Origin: Phytohalomonas tamaricis
Lineage (GTDB): Bacteria; Pseudomonadota; Gammaproteobacteria; Pseudomonadales; Halomonadaceae
Length of the DNA: 64,000 bases
NCBI RefSeq assembly: GCF_003012345.1
Contig: NZ_PVRV01000023.1
Coordinates: forward strand, 248,001 to 312,000
Reading direction: 5' to 3'
Below the pieces are notes generated by a model. That model worked only from the letters and a program-made list of their open reading frames with translations. It was not told the origin of the DNA and searched no databases. Position 1 is the stretch's first letter. Every line of letters starts with the position of its first letter. Positions 48,697 through 59,213 of the stretch are shown piece by piece. The translations under genes were made by a program, and so were the position numbers.

Positions 48697-48787
48697 CATT
48701 CTCCGTACCACCAGCAAGCACGGGCCAATTTCACTATCCTCGGGGGTGTTAACGCTGGTTCGACGTGCCTGGGTTTTCTGTTGGTTA

Positions 48788-48807
48788 CCCATGACACCCC
48801 ATGACAC
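48788..48807. repeat. Perfect 10-bp tandem duplication in the rpsA leader
   Basis: CCCATGACAC occurs twice head to tail. It lies between cmk and rpsA in a non-coding leader. Confidence 0.7.
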
Positions 48808-48839
48808 CTGGCCGAGGCCTCCGGATGATGCGACTGTCA

Positions 48840-49544
48840 CTAACCCTTCAAGCCATACTGGCTCAGAAGTGATTCGATGCGTGCGACTACTTCCGGTATT
48901 CCAAGCTCTGTGGTATCTACTGTCACCGCATCTTCAGCAGGCTTCAATGGTGCCACGGCGCGCTGAGTATCACGCGCGTCCCGAGCTTGTATTTCTTCAA
49001 AAAGGTTCGGCAGGCTAGCATAATAACCCGCCTCCTGCAACTGAACAAACCGTCGCCGAGCTCTCTCCTCGACAGAGGCCGTCAAGAATATCTTTAATGG
49101 CGCCTCAGGAAACACCACTGTTCCCATGTCCCGACCATCGGCAACCAGTCCCGGCCACTGGCGGAACGCGCGCTGACGCGCAAGCAACGCCTGACGCACT
49201 CGCTGCAATGCAGCAACTTGCGAGGCATTATTACCCACGGTTTCCGTACGAATATCCCTGGAAACATCATAGCCTTCGAGCAGAATACGTGTTTTCTCGT
49301 CACACGGTTCAAACGCTATATCAAGCTGCTCGGCAATCTCAGCCAACCGAACTTCATCATCTAGCGCAATGCCCTTATGTTCAGCTGCCAACGCGGTAAG
49401 GCGATAAAGCGCGCCTGAATCCAGCAGTTGCCATCCAAGGTCATGTGCAACCAAACGACTGACAGTGCCCTTTCCGGCACCGCCGGGGCCGTCGATGGTC
49501 ACGATCGGCACGCTTGATTGAGTTGCCGGCTCCTGAATGCTCAT
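48840..49544 (-). CDS. cmk: Cytidylate kinase
   Basis: Phosphorylates CMP and dCMP. The P-loop [11 protein letters not shown] is at 17-27 and [10 protein letters not shown] binds the nucleotide. The inserted CMP-binding domain contains [21 protein letters not shown]. The length is 234 residues. The start overlaps the end of the tyrA-aroA fusion by four bases. Confidence 0.96.
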   Translation of the reverse strand: MSIQEPATQSSVPIVTIDGPGGAGKGTVSRLVAHDLGWQLLDSGALYRLTALAAEHKGIALDDEVRLAEIAEQLDIAFEPCDEKTRILLEGYDVSRDIRTETVGNNASQVAALQRVRQALLARQRAFRQWPGLVADGRDMGTVVFPEAPLKIFLTASVEERARRRFVQLQEAGYYASLPNLFEEIQARDARDTQRAVAPLKPAEDAVTVDTTELGIPEVVARIESLLSQYGLKG

Positions 49545-51757
49545 GCGTCCTCCGTCATCTCCTCGACACGCATCCCGACCGCAGCGGCTAATTCCAGAAA
49601 ACTGGGGAAAGAGGTTGCGACATTAGCGCAATCATCAATGATGATTTCACTGCTAGCCCTAAGCCCTGCCACACTAAAGGCCATGGCAATACGATGATCC
49701 CCGAGACTATCGATACGGCCACCGCCGTAAGCCCCACCGGTAATATCGATACCATCTTCACAAACAGTATTGATAACACCCAGCGTCGTTAGGCCATCGG
49801 CCATCGCCTGAATTCTATCAGACTCCTTGACACGCAGCTCCTCGGCGCCACGCAGGCGTGTCATTCCCGTGGCATTTGCCGCAGCAACAAACAGTACAGG
49901 AAATTCATCAATTGCCAGTGGCACTTGGTCAACGGGAATGTCGATGCCCTTAAGCTTTGCATGACGCACCCGAAGGTCTGCCACCGGCTCACCACCCACT
50001 TCACGCTGATTGAGCAGCTCGATATCAGCCCCCATTGCTTGCAGAATATTGATTACGCCAATGCGGGTGGGATTGATACCTACATGCTCAAGTGTCAAAT
50101 CCGCCCCAGGCGTAATCGACGCAGCAACAAGAAAGAATGCCGCTGATGAAATGTCGGCAGGCACATCAATCATCCCCCCGGCCATACGGCCACCACCCTG
50201 CAACGTGGCGACGGCGCCGTCACGCTTAACAGCGTAGCCAAAACCGTTGAGCATGCGCTCGGTGTGATCCCGTGTTGGCGCCGGCTCGTGCACGCTCGTT
50301 TCACCCGAGGCATACAGCCCTGCCAGAAGCAGGCATGACTTGACCTGCGCACTCGCCATCGGCATCTCATAATGGATGCCCTTGAGTGCCTGCCCGCCAT
50401 GAATACGCAGCGGCGGCCGCCCACCTTCAGCCGTATCGATTACCGCCCCCATCTGGCGCAGCGGTTCAGCTACGCGTCCCATTGGACGCTTGGTCAGCGA
50501 AGCATCACCCGTCAATTCGACATCAAACGCTTGTCCGGCCATCAGACCAGCGAACAGACGCATTGCCGTACCTGAGTTACCCAAGTACAGCGCGCCAGCC
50601 GGCTTCTTGAGGCCATGCAGGCCCACACCATGAATAGTGACACGTCCCTGCTGCGGCCCTTCGATCACAACGCCCATCTCACGAAAGGCTTGTAGCGTCG
50701 CCAGGCTATCCTCACCCTCAAGAAAGCCCTCAACTTCTGTAACGCCTTCAGCCAAGGCGCCAAGCATAATAGAGCGGTGTGACATCGACTTATCACCCGG
50801 CACTCGAATAGTGCCCCCAACATTACCACCGGCGGTGACACGATAGCTGATATTGCGTTGTTCCATTGACTGATAACTCGTTTGATTCAAAAGCGTCTCG
50901 AAATAATGCCGGGCATGACTGGCACGAGTGAAGATGCCCAGCATCGACTCACCGTCACCGTCTATTATTGCCTTCCTTAACAGTGCCATACCACGCTCGA
51001 ATTCATCGAGCGCACCGATCACCGCGTCACGATTGGCCAGGTAGACATCGCGCCACATGATCGGATCGCTCCCGGCAATACGGGTAAAATCACGAAAACC
51101 ACCGGCTGCGTAGCGAAAGATTTCCATCCGCTCGTCCTGGCCTGCCAGCGTATCGACCAATGAAAATGCCAGCAGATGCGGCAGATGGCTGGTTCGCGCC
51201 AGCACGTCGTCATGACGCTCAACGGACATTTCAAGCAGCTGCGCGCCAGCGCGTTCCCACAATCCACTTACCTGTGCTAGCGCCTCTCTATCGGTATCCG
51301 CCTCAGGTGTAAGAATAACCTTATGCAGACGATACAGATCCGGATTGGCGGCGGCCACGCCGCTTTTCTCCGAGCCGGCAATGGGATGGCCAAGCACAAA
51401 ACGCGACGGCATATGGCCGAAGACTCGCACTGTCGCTTCTCTTACCGCCGCCTTGGTACTGCCAACATCTGTCATAATGTGATGTTCGCGTACATGAGGC
51501 TTAAGGGCCAGCAGAACACGTTCTATCGACATGACAGGCACGGCAATGACAATCAGCGAACATTCATCCACCCAGTCGCCGAGATCGGTGCCGCCATCAT
51601 CGATAATTTCCATCTTGATGCCGCGTGCAATCTCATCGCCGTCTTGATCACACGCGACGATCCTACCCGCGTACCCGGACTGCTTGAGTGCCGCGGCCAG
51701 GGAGCCGCCAATCAATCCCAAGCCGATGATTAAAACATTTTGCTTAATCACGGCCAT
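49541..51757 (-). CDS. tyrA-aroA: Bifunctional prephenate dehydrogenase / 3-phosphoshikimate 1-carboxyvinyltransferase
   Basis: 738-residue fusion of two enzymes of aromatic amino-acid synthesis. Residues 1 to about 295 are TyrA: the NAD-binding GLGLIGGSL (12-20) and catalytic His191 in TSHLPH. From about 302 comes AroA, with [18 protein letters not shown] (321-338) and [10 protein letters not shown] binding shikimate 3-phosphate and PEP. The fusion is known from Pseudomonas and Halomonadaceae. The start abuts the pheA stop exactly. No hisC lies between pheA and this gene, unlike in several relatives. Confidence 0.97.
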   Translation of the reverse strand: MAVIKQNVLIIGLGLIGGSLAAALKQSGYAGRIVACDQDGDEIARGIKMEIIDDGGTDLGDWVDECSLIVIAVPVMSIERVLLALKPHVREHHIMTDVGSTKAAVREATVRVFGHMPSRFVLGHPIAGSEKSGVAAANPDLYRLHKVILTPEADTDREALAQVSGLWERAGAQLLEMSVERHDDVLARTSHLPHLLAFSLVDTLAGQDERMEIFRYAAGGFRDFTRIAGSDPIMWRDVYLANRDAVIGALDEFERGMALLRKAIIDGDGESMLGIFTRASHARHYFETLLNQTSYQSMEQRNISYRVTAGGNVGGTIRVPGDKSMSHRSIMLGALAEGVTEVEGFLEGEDSLATLQAFREMGVVIEGPQQGRVTIHGVGLHGLKKPAGALYLGNSGTAMRLFAGLMAGQAFDVELTGDASLTKRPMGRVAEPLRQMGAVIDTAEGGRPPLRIHGGQALKGIHYEMPMASAQVKSCLLLAGLYASGETSVHEPAPTRDHTERMLNGFGYAVKRDGAVATLQGGGRMAGGMIDVPADISSAAFFLVAASITPGADLTLEHVGINPTRIGVINILQAMGADIELLNQREVGGEPVADLRVRHAKLKGIDIPVDQVPLAIDEFPVLFVAAANATGMTRLRGAEELRVKESDRIQAMADGLTTLGVINTVCEDGIDITGGAYGGGRIDSLGDHRIAMAFSVAGLRASSEIIIDDCANVATSFPSFLELAAAVGMRVEEMTEDA

Positions 51758-52870
51758 CTACAGCACACCTACCGGATAGGAACCAAGCACCTTGATTTCA
51801 GCAGCGCGCAATTGCACTTCCTCTAACGCTGCGCGCACAAGCGGGTCGCTGCAATGCCCTTTGAAATCGATGAAGAACACATAGTTCCAAACACCGCTGT
51901 GCGAAGGGCGGCTTTCGAGGCGCGTCATATCAATATGATGCCGATGAAACGGCTCAAGCAGATCATGCAAGGCACCCGGCTGATTGCGCATGGCCGCAAC
52001 GATTGACGTCTTGTCATCACCGCTCGCCGGCACATCATGGTTACCGATAATCAAAAACCGCGTCGAGTTGTCCGGCATGTCTTCAATTTTTTCGGCAACC
52101 TTCTCCAGCCCATACAGGCGTGCGGCCATATCACCGGCAATCGCTGCACTATGCCACTCGCTTTTGATTAAACGAGCCGCCTCAGCATTAGACGATACAG
52201 CGACACGTTCTGCATGAGGGTAATGCGCATCAAGCCACTTGCGACACTGGGCGAGTGATTGGGCATGCGAATAGATGCGGGAAATCTTGTCCTTGCGCGT
52301 CGTATCGGACACCAGCAGATGATGATGGATACGCAGTACAACTTCACCACAGATCTTGAGCGAGGCGTCCATGAAGGAGTCAAGCGTATGGTTGATGATA
52401 CCTTCCGTCGAATTCTCGACCGGTACGACACCATAATGGGCCGACCCTGCCTCGACCTCACGGAATACTTCATCGATTGCAGGCAACGGCAGGCTCTTGG
52501 CTGAATCGCCAAAGTGCTTGAGCGCCGCCTGCTGAGTAAACGTACCCTCAGGACCCAGATAAGCCACTTTTATAGGCTTTTCAAGTGCCAGGCAGGCCGA
52601 CATGATTTCGCGAAATAACCGGGCCATCTCCTCGCCGCCCAACGGACCGGGATTAAGCGCCATGATTCGCCGCAGCACTTGAGCCTCACGTTCCGGACGA
52701 TAAAATATCGCGTCCGGATCCTCGGCCAGCTTGACGTGGGCTACATCCTGAGCACATTGCGCACGTTCACTGATCAGTCGGAGTATCTCAGTGTCGATAG
52801 CATCGATACGTGAACGCAGCGCACCAAGATCAACAGTCTTTGATGCTGATGATGGGTCCTGATCGCTCAT
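51758..52870 (-). CDS. pheA: Chorismate mutase / prephenate dehydratase (P-protein)
   Basis: 370 residues in three parts. Chorismate mutase (about 12-95) contains LRSRIDAIDTEILRLISERA. The prephenate dehydratase domain begins at VAYLGPEGTFTQQAA near 104 and includes DNSTRFLIIG with the catalytic Thr-Arg-Phe. The C-terminal ACT domain binds phenylalanine for feedback control, with the ESRPSHSGVWNYVFFID signature. It lies between serC and tyrA-aroA. Confidence 0.97.
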   Translation of the reverse strand: MSDQDPSSASKTVDLGALRSRIDAIDTEILRLISERAQCAQDVAHVKLAEDPDAIFYRPEREAQVLRRIMALNPGPLGGEEMARLFREIMSACLALEKPIKVAYLGPEGTFTQQAALKHFGDSAKSLPLPAIDEVFREVEAGSAHYGVVPVENSTEGIINHTLDSFMDASLKICGEVVLRIHHHLLVSDTTRKDKISRIYSHAQSLAQCRKWLDAHYPHAERVAVSSNAEAARLIKSEWHSAAIAGDMAARLYGLEKVAEKIEDMPDNSTRFLIIGNHDVPASGDDKTSIVAAMRNQPGALHDLLEPFHRHHIDMTRLESRPSHSGVWNYVFFIDFKGHCSDPLVRAALEEVQLRAAEIKVLGSYPVGVL

Positions 52871-52880
52871 GACATCCTCA

Positions 52881-53960
52881 TTAGCCGTAGCGGCGTTCGA
52901 AATCGTTCATGAAGGCAATCAGCGCATCCACAGCCTCTTCGGGTACTGCGTTGTAGATACTGGCACGCATTCCGCCAACACTGCGGTGGCCCTTGAGGTT
53001 CAAAAGGCCACCTGCTTCAGCCTCACTCAGAAAAGTGCTGTTGAGCGTCTCGTTCGCCAGCACAAACGGTACATTCATGATGGAACGGTGCGCCTTATGA
53101 ATCGGGTTGCTGTAAAAGCCACTACCGTCAATAGCTGCGTAAAGTTTAGCCGCCTTGCGCTCGTTGACAGCAGCCATCGCCTCAACGCCGCCCTGCTCCT
53201 TCAGCCACTCGAAAACGAGACCCGACAGATACCAGGCAAAGGTCGGCGGTGTATTATACATTGAGCCGTTATCCGCCATTGTCTTATAAGAAAGCATGGT
53301 CGGTGTTTCAGGGCGAGCTCGGGCAAGCAGATCGTTGCGAATGATCACTACGGTAATACCGGCTGGCCCGATATTTTTTTGGGCCCCCGCATAGATTACT
53401 CCGAACTTCTCGACATCCAGCGGACGAGACAATATAGAAGAGGACATATCACAGACCAATGGCGCATCGACGTCCGGAATATAGTCGAATGCCAAGCCAC
53501 CAATCGTCTCGTTATCGGTATAGTGTAAATAGGCGGCATCAGCGGAGAGCGCGATATCGCTTTGCGTGGGCACAGCCGTATAACCATTATCCTTACTTCC
53601 GGCGGCCAGATGCCCACCGCCCAGATGCTGAGCCTCTTTCATCGCCTTCTGCGACCAGATACCGGTATCGAGGTAATTCGGCGTGCCGCCTTGTCCCAGC
53701 AAGTTGAGTGGCACACAAGCAAACTGCGACGCTGCACCACCCTGCATGAACAGCACACTGTAATCGCTTGGCACCTTGAGCAATTCACGCAGATCCGCTT
53801 CGGCTTTTTCAGCAACCGCCATGAACTCGGCGCTGCGATGGCTCATCTCCATCACGGATAAACCGTGGCCTGCAAAGTCCAGCAATTCACGTTGAGCACG
53901 CTCGAGCACTGTTGTCGGCAGCGCCGCTGGCCCAGAACAAAAATTGAAATGTCTCGTCAT
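52881..53960 (-). CDS. serC: Phosphoserine aminotransferase
   Basis: PLP enzyme of serine and pyridoxal phosphate synthesis, 359 residues. It starts with FNFCSGPAALP, the PLP lysine is in YAGAQKNIGPAG, and GHRSVGGMRASIYNAVP is the C-terminal substrate-binding motif. Together with the following pheA and tyrA-aroA it forms a probable amino-acid operon, ten bases upstream of pheA and 115 downstream of gyrA. Confidence 0.97.
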   Translation of the reverse strand: MTRHFNFCSGPAALPTTVLERAQRELLDFAGHGLSVMEMSHRSAEFMAVAEKAEADLRELLKVPSDYSVLFMQGGAASQFACVPLNLLGQGGTPNYLDTGIWSQKAMKEAQHLGGGHLAAGSKDNGYTAVPTQSDIALSADAAYLHYTDNETIGGLAFDYIPDVDAPLVCDMSSSILSRPLDVEKFGVIYAGAQKNIGPAGITVVIIRNDLLARARPETPTMLSYKTMADNGSMYNTPPTFAWYLSGLVFEWLKEQGGVEAMAAVNERKAAKLYAAIDGSGFYSNPIHKAHRSIMNVPFVLANETLNSTFLSEAEAGGLLNLKGHRSVGGMRASIYNAVPEEAVDALIAFMNDFERRYG

Positions 53961-54075
53961 TAACTCATCCCCGGAAGATAAGAAGCAGCCGCCCGGGCGA
54001 CACAGCCACGGACGGCATTGGCTCTCGCTAAGCGTTATCGAATGCCCTCATGCTCAACATCGATATAGAGCCGTA

Positions 54076-56793
54076 TTACTCTTCTGGCGATACATCGTCC
54101 TGCGCCGGCGTATCGCTATGCTGTACATTTTCTTCGTTTACCGTGTTCAAAATCTCTTCCGCTAACGCCTCGTCAGTCACCGGCAGCTCTTCATTTACCG
54201 GCTCATCGAGACGTACCGTTGACACAAGGCGTTCGGTATCACCCATCCGGATCAACGTGACACCTTGTGTATTACGCGAACTCTTCGAGACTTCAGCAAC
54301 ACGGGTGCGCACCAGCGTGCCGCGGTCACTGATCAGCATCATTTCATCAGATTCACCGACCTGAATGGCGGCAACCAGTGCCCCGTTACGTGCAGTGGTC
54401 TGCATCGCAATCACGCCTTGGCCACCACGGCCACGCAGCGGGAATTCTTCTAGGCGTGTACGCTTGCCATAGCCGTGCTCAGACGCCGTCAGAATGTAGC
54501 ACTGCCCTTCACTGTCACCGCTGGCTTCGAGCTCAACATCATCATCGGCACTTTCATCGATGGTCGTGGTACTGGGGATGATCAGACTGATGACCTTCGC
54601 GTCATCGAGAAGACGCATGCCACGCACACCGCGTGCAGTACGTCCCATCGCCCGAACGACATTCTCGTCAAAGCGAATCGCCTTGCCGTTGGACGAGAAC
54701 AGCATGACATGATCAGAACCGTTGGTAATCGCAGCGCCGACCAGACGATCACCTTCGTCAAGATCAAGCGCGATCAAACCGGCAGAGCGCGGACGAGAGA
54801 ACTGATCAAGCGTGGTACGTTTAACCGTACCGTTAGCCGTGGCAAAGAAAATATAGCTGTCTTCGCGATACTCTTTGACCGGCAAAATGGCGGTAATCCA
54901 CTCACCTTCATCCAGCGACAGCAGATTAACTAACGGCCGTCCACGCGAGCCACGGCTGGCCTGAGGCATCTCATAAACCTTGAGCCAGTAGACCTTGCCC
55001 TTGTCGGAGAACAACAGCACGGTGTCATGCGTCGAAGCGACCAGCAGATGCTCAATGACATCCTCATCCTTCATGGCGGTCGCTGACTTGCCACGGCCAC
55101 CCCGTTTCTGCGCCTGATAATCGGTCAATGGCTGGGTCTTGGCATAACCGCTGCGCGAGATAGTGACGACCATATCTTCTTCATTGATAAGATCTTCAAT
55201 GGTCAGATCGCGACGACTAATTTGGATCTCGGAGCGCCGCTCATCGCCATACTGATCACGAACCGCCACCAGTTCATCGCGAATAACTTCCATCAGACGC
55301 TCAGGAGACGCAAGAATACGGGTCAGCTCGGCAATGGTATCGAGAATGCTCTTGTATTCTTCAAGCAGCTTCTCTGTTTCAAGCCCGGTCAGACGATGCA
55401 GACGCAGTTCCAGAATGGCCTGCGCCTGGACCGGCGTCAGACGATACTCACTGCGATTCTCGGACAGGCCGAAGCCCTCTTCCATATCATCCGGCTCGCA
55501 GGAGTAAGCCCCGGCGCGATCGAGCATGTCGAGCACTTGCCCCGGTCGCCATACACGATCAATCAGCTTTTCCTTCGCCTCGGCCGCCGAAGGTGAACTC
55601 TTGATCAGCTCAATGACATCATCAATGTTGGAGATGGCCACCGTCAGGCCTTCCAACAAGTGACCACGCTCCTTGGCTTTCTTCAATTCATAGAGCGTAC
55701 GCCGCGTCACGACTTCACGACGATGGCGAAGGAAAGCCTCAAGAAGCTCCTTCAGATTAAGCGTCTTGGGCTGGCCATTATCGAGCGCGACAATGTTGAT
55801 CCCGAAAACGTTCTCAAGCTGCGTCTGGGAAAAGAGATTGTTGACCACAACATCTCCCGACTCGCCACGCTTGACCTCGATCACCACCCGCAGGCCGTCT
55901 TTGTCGGATTCATCACGCAGCTCGGCGATCCCTTCGATGCGCTTTTCCTTGACCAGTTCGGCGATCTTTTCGATCAGACGCGCCTTGTTGACCTGATACG
56001 GCAACTCGGTGATGACGATGTGGTCACGCCCGGTCTTTTCATGATGCTCAACCGTGTGGCGTGCGCGCACATAGATACGCCCGCGCCCAGTACGGTAGGC
56101 ATCGATAATGCCGGCGCGGCCATTGATAATCCCCGCAGTCGGGAAATCCGGTCCTGGGATGTATTCCATCAAATCATCGATGGTGAGGGTGTAGTCCTCG
56201 ATCAAGGCCAGGCAGGCATTGATGACTTCGGTCATGTTGTGCGGCGGCACGTTGGTCGCCATCCCGACCGCAATGCCCGAGGCACCGTTGACCAGCAGAT
56301 TGGGCACCCGTGTCGGCAGTACAGCAGGTATCCGCTCAGTGCCATCGTAGTTATCGACCCAATCGACGGTATCCTTTTCAAGGTCGGACAACAGCTCATG
56401 AGACAGGCGCGCCATGCGCACCTCGGTATAACGCATCGCCGCGGCACTGTCGCCGTCAATAGAGCCGAAGTTACCTTGTCCGTCGACCAGGACATAGCGC
56501 ATTGAGAAATGCTGCGCCATGCGGACGATCGTGTCGTAAACCGCACTATCGCCGTGCGGGTGATACTTACCGATGACGTCGCCGACGACACGGGCAGACT
56601 TCTTATAGGGTTTGTTCCAGTCGTTGTTGAGCTCATGCATGGCGAACAGCACTCGCCGGTGAACCGGCTTCAAGCCATCGCGCACATCGGGCAGTGCTCG
56701 CCCGATGATGACACTCATCGCATAGTCGAGGTACGACTGCTTGAGTTCGTCCTCGATGTTGACTGGCAGAATCTCTCTGGCGATCTCACCCAT
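54076..56793 (-). CDS. gyrA: DNA gyrase subunit A
   Basis: 905-residue breakage-reunion subunit. The catalytic tyrosine is Tyr122 in AAMRYTEVR. The quinolone region [17 protein letters not shown] has Ser83 and Asp87, the quinolone-sensitive residues in E. coli. GyrA-box [10 protein letters not shown] is present, confirming gyrase rather than topoisomerase IV. The C-terminal beta-pinwheel repeats follow, with an acidic tail. It heads the serC-pheA series. Confidence 0.98.
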   Translation of the reverse strand: MGEIAREILPVNIEDELKQSYLDYAMSVIIGRALPDVRDGLKPVHRRVLFAMHELNNDWNKPYKKSARVVGDVIGKYHPHGDSAVYDTIVRMAQHFSMRYVLVDGQGNFGSIDGDSAAAMRYTEVRMARLSHELLSDLEKDTVDWVDNYDGTERIPAVLPTRVPNLLVNGASGIAVGMATNVPPHNMTEVINACLALIEDYTLTIDDLMEYIPGPDFPTAGIINGRAGIIDAYRTGRGRIYVRARHTVEHHEKTGRDHIVITELPYQVNKARLIEKIAELVKEKRIEGIAELRDESDKDGLRVVIEVKRGESGDVVVNNLFSQTQLENVFGINIVALDNGQPKTLNLKELLEAFLRHRREVVTRRTLYELKKAKERGHLLEGLTVAISNIDDVIELIKSSPSAAEAKEKLIDRVWRPGQVLDMLDRAGAYSCEPDDMEEGFGLSENRSEYRLTPVQAQAILELRLHRLTGLETEKLLEEYKSILDTIAELTRILASPERLMEVIRDELVAVRDQYGDERRSEIQISRRDLTIEDLINEEDMVVTISRSGYAKTQPLTDYQAQKRGGRGKSATAMKDEDVIEHLLVASTHDTVLLFSDKGKVYWLKVYEMPQASRGSRGRPLVNLLSLDEGEWITAILPVKEYREDSYIFFATANGTVKRTTLDQFSRPRSAGLIALDLDEGDRLVGAAITNGSDHVMLFSSNGKAIRFDENVVRAMGRTARGVRGMRLLDDAKVISLIIPSTTTIDESADDDVELEASGDSEGQCYILTASEHGYGKRTRLEEFPLRGRGGQGVIAMQTTARNGALVAAIQVGESDEMMLISDRGTLVRTRVAEVSKSSRNTQGVTLIRMGDTERLVSTVRLDEPVNEELPVTDEALAEEILNTVNEENVQHSDTPAQDDVSPEE

Positions 56794-56910
56794 GGGTCGT
56801 CAAATCCTTTGTGCAGCTCAACGCTGACGGTCGTTCAGGGCGCATGGAACATCGCCGCAGCCAGAGTGCTGCGACCTTATATTCCATCACGTCCAAAGAC
56901 AGATAATAAA

Positions 56911-56937
56911 CAGCGCGATTGTACCACAATCGCGCTG
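56911..56937. promoter_or_regulatory. 12-bp perfect hairpin in the gyrA-rdgC gap
   Basis: CAGCGCGATTGT and ACAATCGCGCTG flank a three-base loop. On the minus strand TTTATTATCT follows, so it may be a leader or attenuator before gyrA, or an operator for either divergent gene. Confidence 0.45.
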
Positions 56938-57060
56938 CAGGCAGGCACTACCGGGCACAACATGGCAAGTTTTTGTAATGTCCCGATAATGCACCGGGAG
57001 ACATTGCTGGCATGGGCAGGCACCATTCGCCATAATGTGCCCACTTAAAGGAAGGACACC

Positions 57061-57990
57061 ATGTGGTTCAAGCATTTACATCTCTATCGCCTGCACGATA
57101 ATTCTCCCGGAACGCCTGAGGCGCTGGAAGAAGCTCTTGCCGCGTATGCCTTTCGCCCGGTAAATGCGCTTGAAGCCAAGCGCAGCGGCTGGACTGCACC
57201 GGCTGGGCGTGGCAGTAACCGTCTCGTGCATGAAATTCAGGGACATCGTCTGATCACCCTGTGTCGACAGGAGCGCCTGTTACCCAATTCAGTAGTCAAG
57301 GAAGTGCTTGAAGAGCGCGCCGCCGAACGCGAAGCGGAGCAAGGTTACCCGCCGAGGCGGCGCGAGAAACAGGCGCTCAAGGAACAGATCATTGAAGAGC
57401 TGCTGCCTCAGGCCTTTACGCGCACCACACGTGTCGACTTATGGTGGGATACGTCTCGCCGTTTAATCGGTGTTCACTGCGCCAGCCGAAAGCGTGCCGA
57501 GGATGTTCTTGATCTGCTGCGCCAGTCACTGGGTAGTCTTAAAGTCACACCGCTGGCTGTTGCCATACCGCCGGTGCGCACAATGACAAACTGGCTGCAT
57601 GACGCGACAGCGCGCCCAGATACTCTATTATTGGGTGATCAGGTCGAATTACGCGCCGGCAAGGGCGACGAAGGTGTGCTGCGCGCCCGGCAGGTTGATC
57701 TCGACAGTGATGAAATTCTCGCCGCCTTGACCGCTGGCCGTCAGGCGAGTCGTCTGGCACTTACGCTTGAGGAGCAGGTATCGCTTGTGCTGCATGAAGA
57801 CCTGACGCTCAAGTCGCTACGCTTTGCCGATGCGATTATTGACGAAGCGCAAGACAGCGACGACGACGGTGACCCCATACTGCGCATGGAAACCGAATTT
57901 GCACTAATGACCCATGTGCTTTCTAACGCCATTGAACAGCTGATCGACTGGCTGGGTGGCGAAGCCGACTTCACTCCCGCGACATCATGA
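57061..57990 (+). CDS. rdgC: Recombination-associated protein RdgC
   Basis: Ring-shaped dimeric DNA-binding protein that limits RecA access, 309 residues. The start MWFKHLHLYRL and PVNALEAKRSGWTAP, then LLPNSVVKEVLEERA, are the family's characteristic stretches, and ATARPDTLLLGDQVELR is conserved in the C-terminal part. A strong GGAAGG precedes the ATG. The stop overlaps the acyltransferase start (ATGA). Confidence 0.94.
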   Translation: MWFKHLHLYRLHDNSPGTPEALEEALAAYAFRPVNALEAKRSGWTAPAGRGSNRLVHEIQGHRLITLCRQERLLPNSVVKEVLEERAAEREAEQGYPPRRREKQALKEQIIEELLPQAFTRTTRVDLWWDTSRRLIGVHCASRKRAEDVLDLLRQSLGSLKVTPLAVAIPPVRTMTNWLHDATARPDTLLLGDQVELRAGKGDEGVLRARQVDLDSDEILAALTAGRQASRLALTLEEQVSLVLHEDLTLKSLRFADAIIDEAQDSDDDGDPILRMETEFALMTHVLSNAIEQLIDWLGGEADFTPATS

Positions 57991-59153
57991 TAGAAAAAAA
58001 CGACCAGGACCCTTTCGCTACTATCCGTCCCTATCGAGACGACGAAGTCGTGGCCGTGCTTGAACGCCTGGCACATTGTGATGAGTTTCTCGATGCAATC
58101 ACGCGTTATCGCCTGCCCCGTATGGCTAAACATATGCCATGGCTGGCACGTTTGCTTGCTCGCCAAGGGCTGCGCCGAGAAATGCGTGGCACCGACAGCG
58201 TGGGCGGTTTCCAGCATAAGATTGCACGCTACATGTCGCAGATGATCGAGCAGAGCACCGAGTCATTCACGATTGAGGGACTCGATAAACTCGATGGCGA
58301 TACCGCCTATCTATTTATCGGCAACCATCGCGATATCGCTCTTGATCCAGCGTTTGTCAATTATGCGCTGTACTGCCGAGGGCGCGACACGGTGCGCATC
58401 GCCATTGGTGATAATCTTCTGCAGAAACCGTTCGTGACCGATTTGATGCGGCTCAACAAGAGTTTCGTGGTGCCTCGCTCGGCCAAGGGCAAGCGCGCAA
58501 TGCTAGCTGCCTATCAAATGCTGTCGGATTATATTCGCCACTCGCTGGTCGAAGATAACCACTCCATATGGCTGGCACAGCGCGAGGGCCGTGCAAAGAA
58601 CGGCATCGACCGCACCGACGCCGCTATCATCAAGATGCTTAGCATATCGCGTCGACAACAGGACAAGAATGCCTCCATTGGTGAGGCCATTAGCGAACTT
58701 CGCCTGGCTCCTGTATCGATCAGCTACGAATATGACCCCTGTGATCTGCAGAAGGCCAAAGAGATGTATGCCGTTCTGCAGGAAGGCCGCTACGAAAAGG
58801 TCGCCTTTGAAGATATCTTTTCCATTGCCGCTGGCATTACCGGTTATAAAGGTAACGTCAAACTGGTCTTCGGTACCCCGCTGAGCGGAAATTTTACAAC
58901 GACAGAAGAAGTCGCCGCCGAGATTGACCGACAAGTACTTGAGCACTACACCCTCTTTCCCAGCCACTATCTCGCCCTTGAGGCGACGGGACAGGCTCCG
59001 GATCTAGTGGACCACTCTCGCATCACTCAGCAAGATCGCCAACGCTTCAATGCGCGTCTTGCCGAAGTGCCCGAAGAATTAAAGCCATGGTGGCTGTGCC
59101 AATATGCCAACCCGGTATTAAATCGTGCCGGCCGGATTAGCGAGAATAACTAA
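57987..59153 (+). CDS. PlsC-like glycerolipid acyltransferase
   Basis: 388-residue protein with a PlsC/LPLAT acyltransferase core: GNHRDIALDP (the His...Asp catalytic motif, here with five residues between them rather than four), then VVPRSAKGKRAMLAAYQM, and IWLAQREGRAKNGIDRTD, which matches the phosphate-binding E-G block. No membrane helix is clear. Members of this group are annotated 1-acyl-glycerol-3-phosphate acyltransferases, but the substrate is unproven. It is translationally coupled to rdgC, an unrelated DNA gene. Confidence 0.82.
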   Translation: MIEKNDQDPFATIRPYRDDEVVAVLERLAHCDEFLDAITRYRLPRMAKHMPWLARLLARQGLRREMRGTDSVGGFQHKIARYMSQMIEQSTESFTIEGLDKLDGDTAYLFIGNHRDIALDPAFVNYALYCRGRDTVRIAIGDNLLQKPFVTDLMRLNKSFVVPRSAKGKRAMLAAYQMLSDYIRHSLVEDNHSIWLAQREGRAKNGIDRTDAAIIKMLSISRRQQDKNASIGEAISELRLAPVSISYEYDPCDLQKAKEMYAVLQEGRYEKVAFEDIFSIAAGITGYKGNVKLVFGTPLSGNFTTTEEVAAEIDRQVLEHYTLFPSHYLALEATGQAPDLVDHSRITQQDRQRFNARLAEVPEELKPWWLCQYANPVLNRAGRISENN

Positions 59154-59167
59154 CCCCACCGGCTGTA

Positions 59168-59198
59168 AAAAAACGCGTTCCGTAGAGCGCGTTTTTTA
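59168..59198. terminator. Bidirectional terminator between the acyltransferase gene and trkH
   Basis: AAAAAACGCG pairs with CGCGTTTTTT around a ten-base loop, 14 bases after one stop and 16 after the other. Confidence 0.88.
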
Positions 59199-59213
59199 TG
59201 ACCCCCACTCTAA

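Noticed and set aside
48656-48721. Extended N-terminus of ribosomal protein S1
   Set aside because: The added residues lie in the leader and include the small hairpin; [13 protein letters not shown] is the family start.
55660-56505. A 281-codon open frame antisense to gyrA
   Set aside because: Fully inside gyrA, with no start signal or family pattern.
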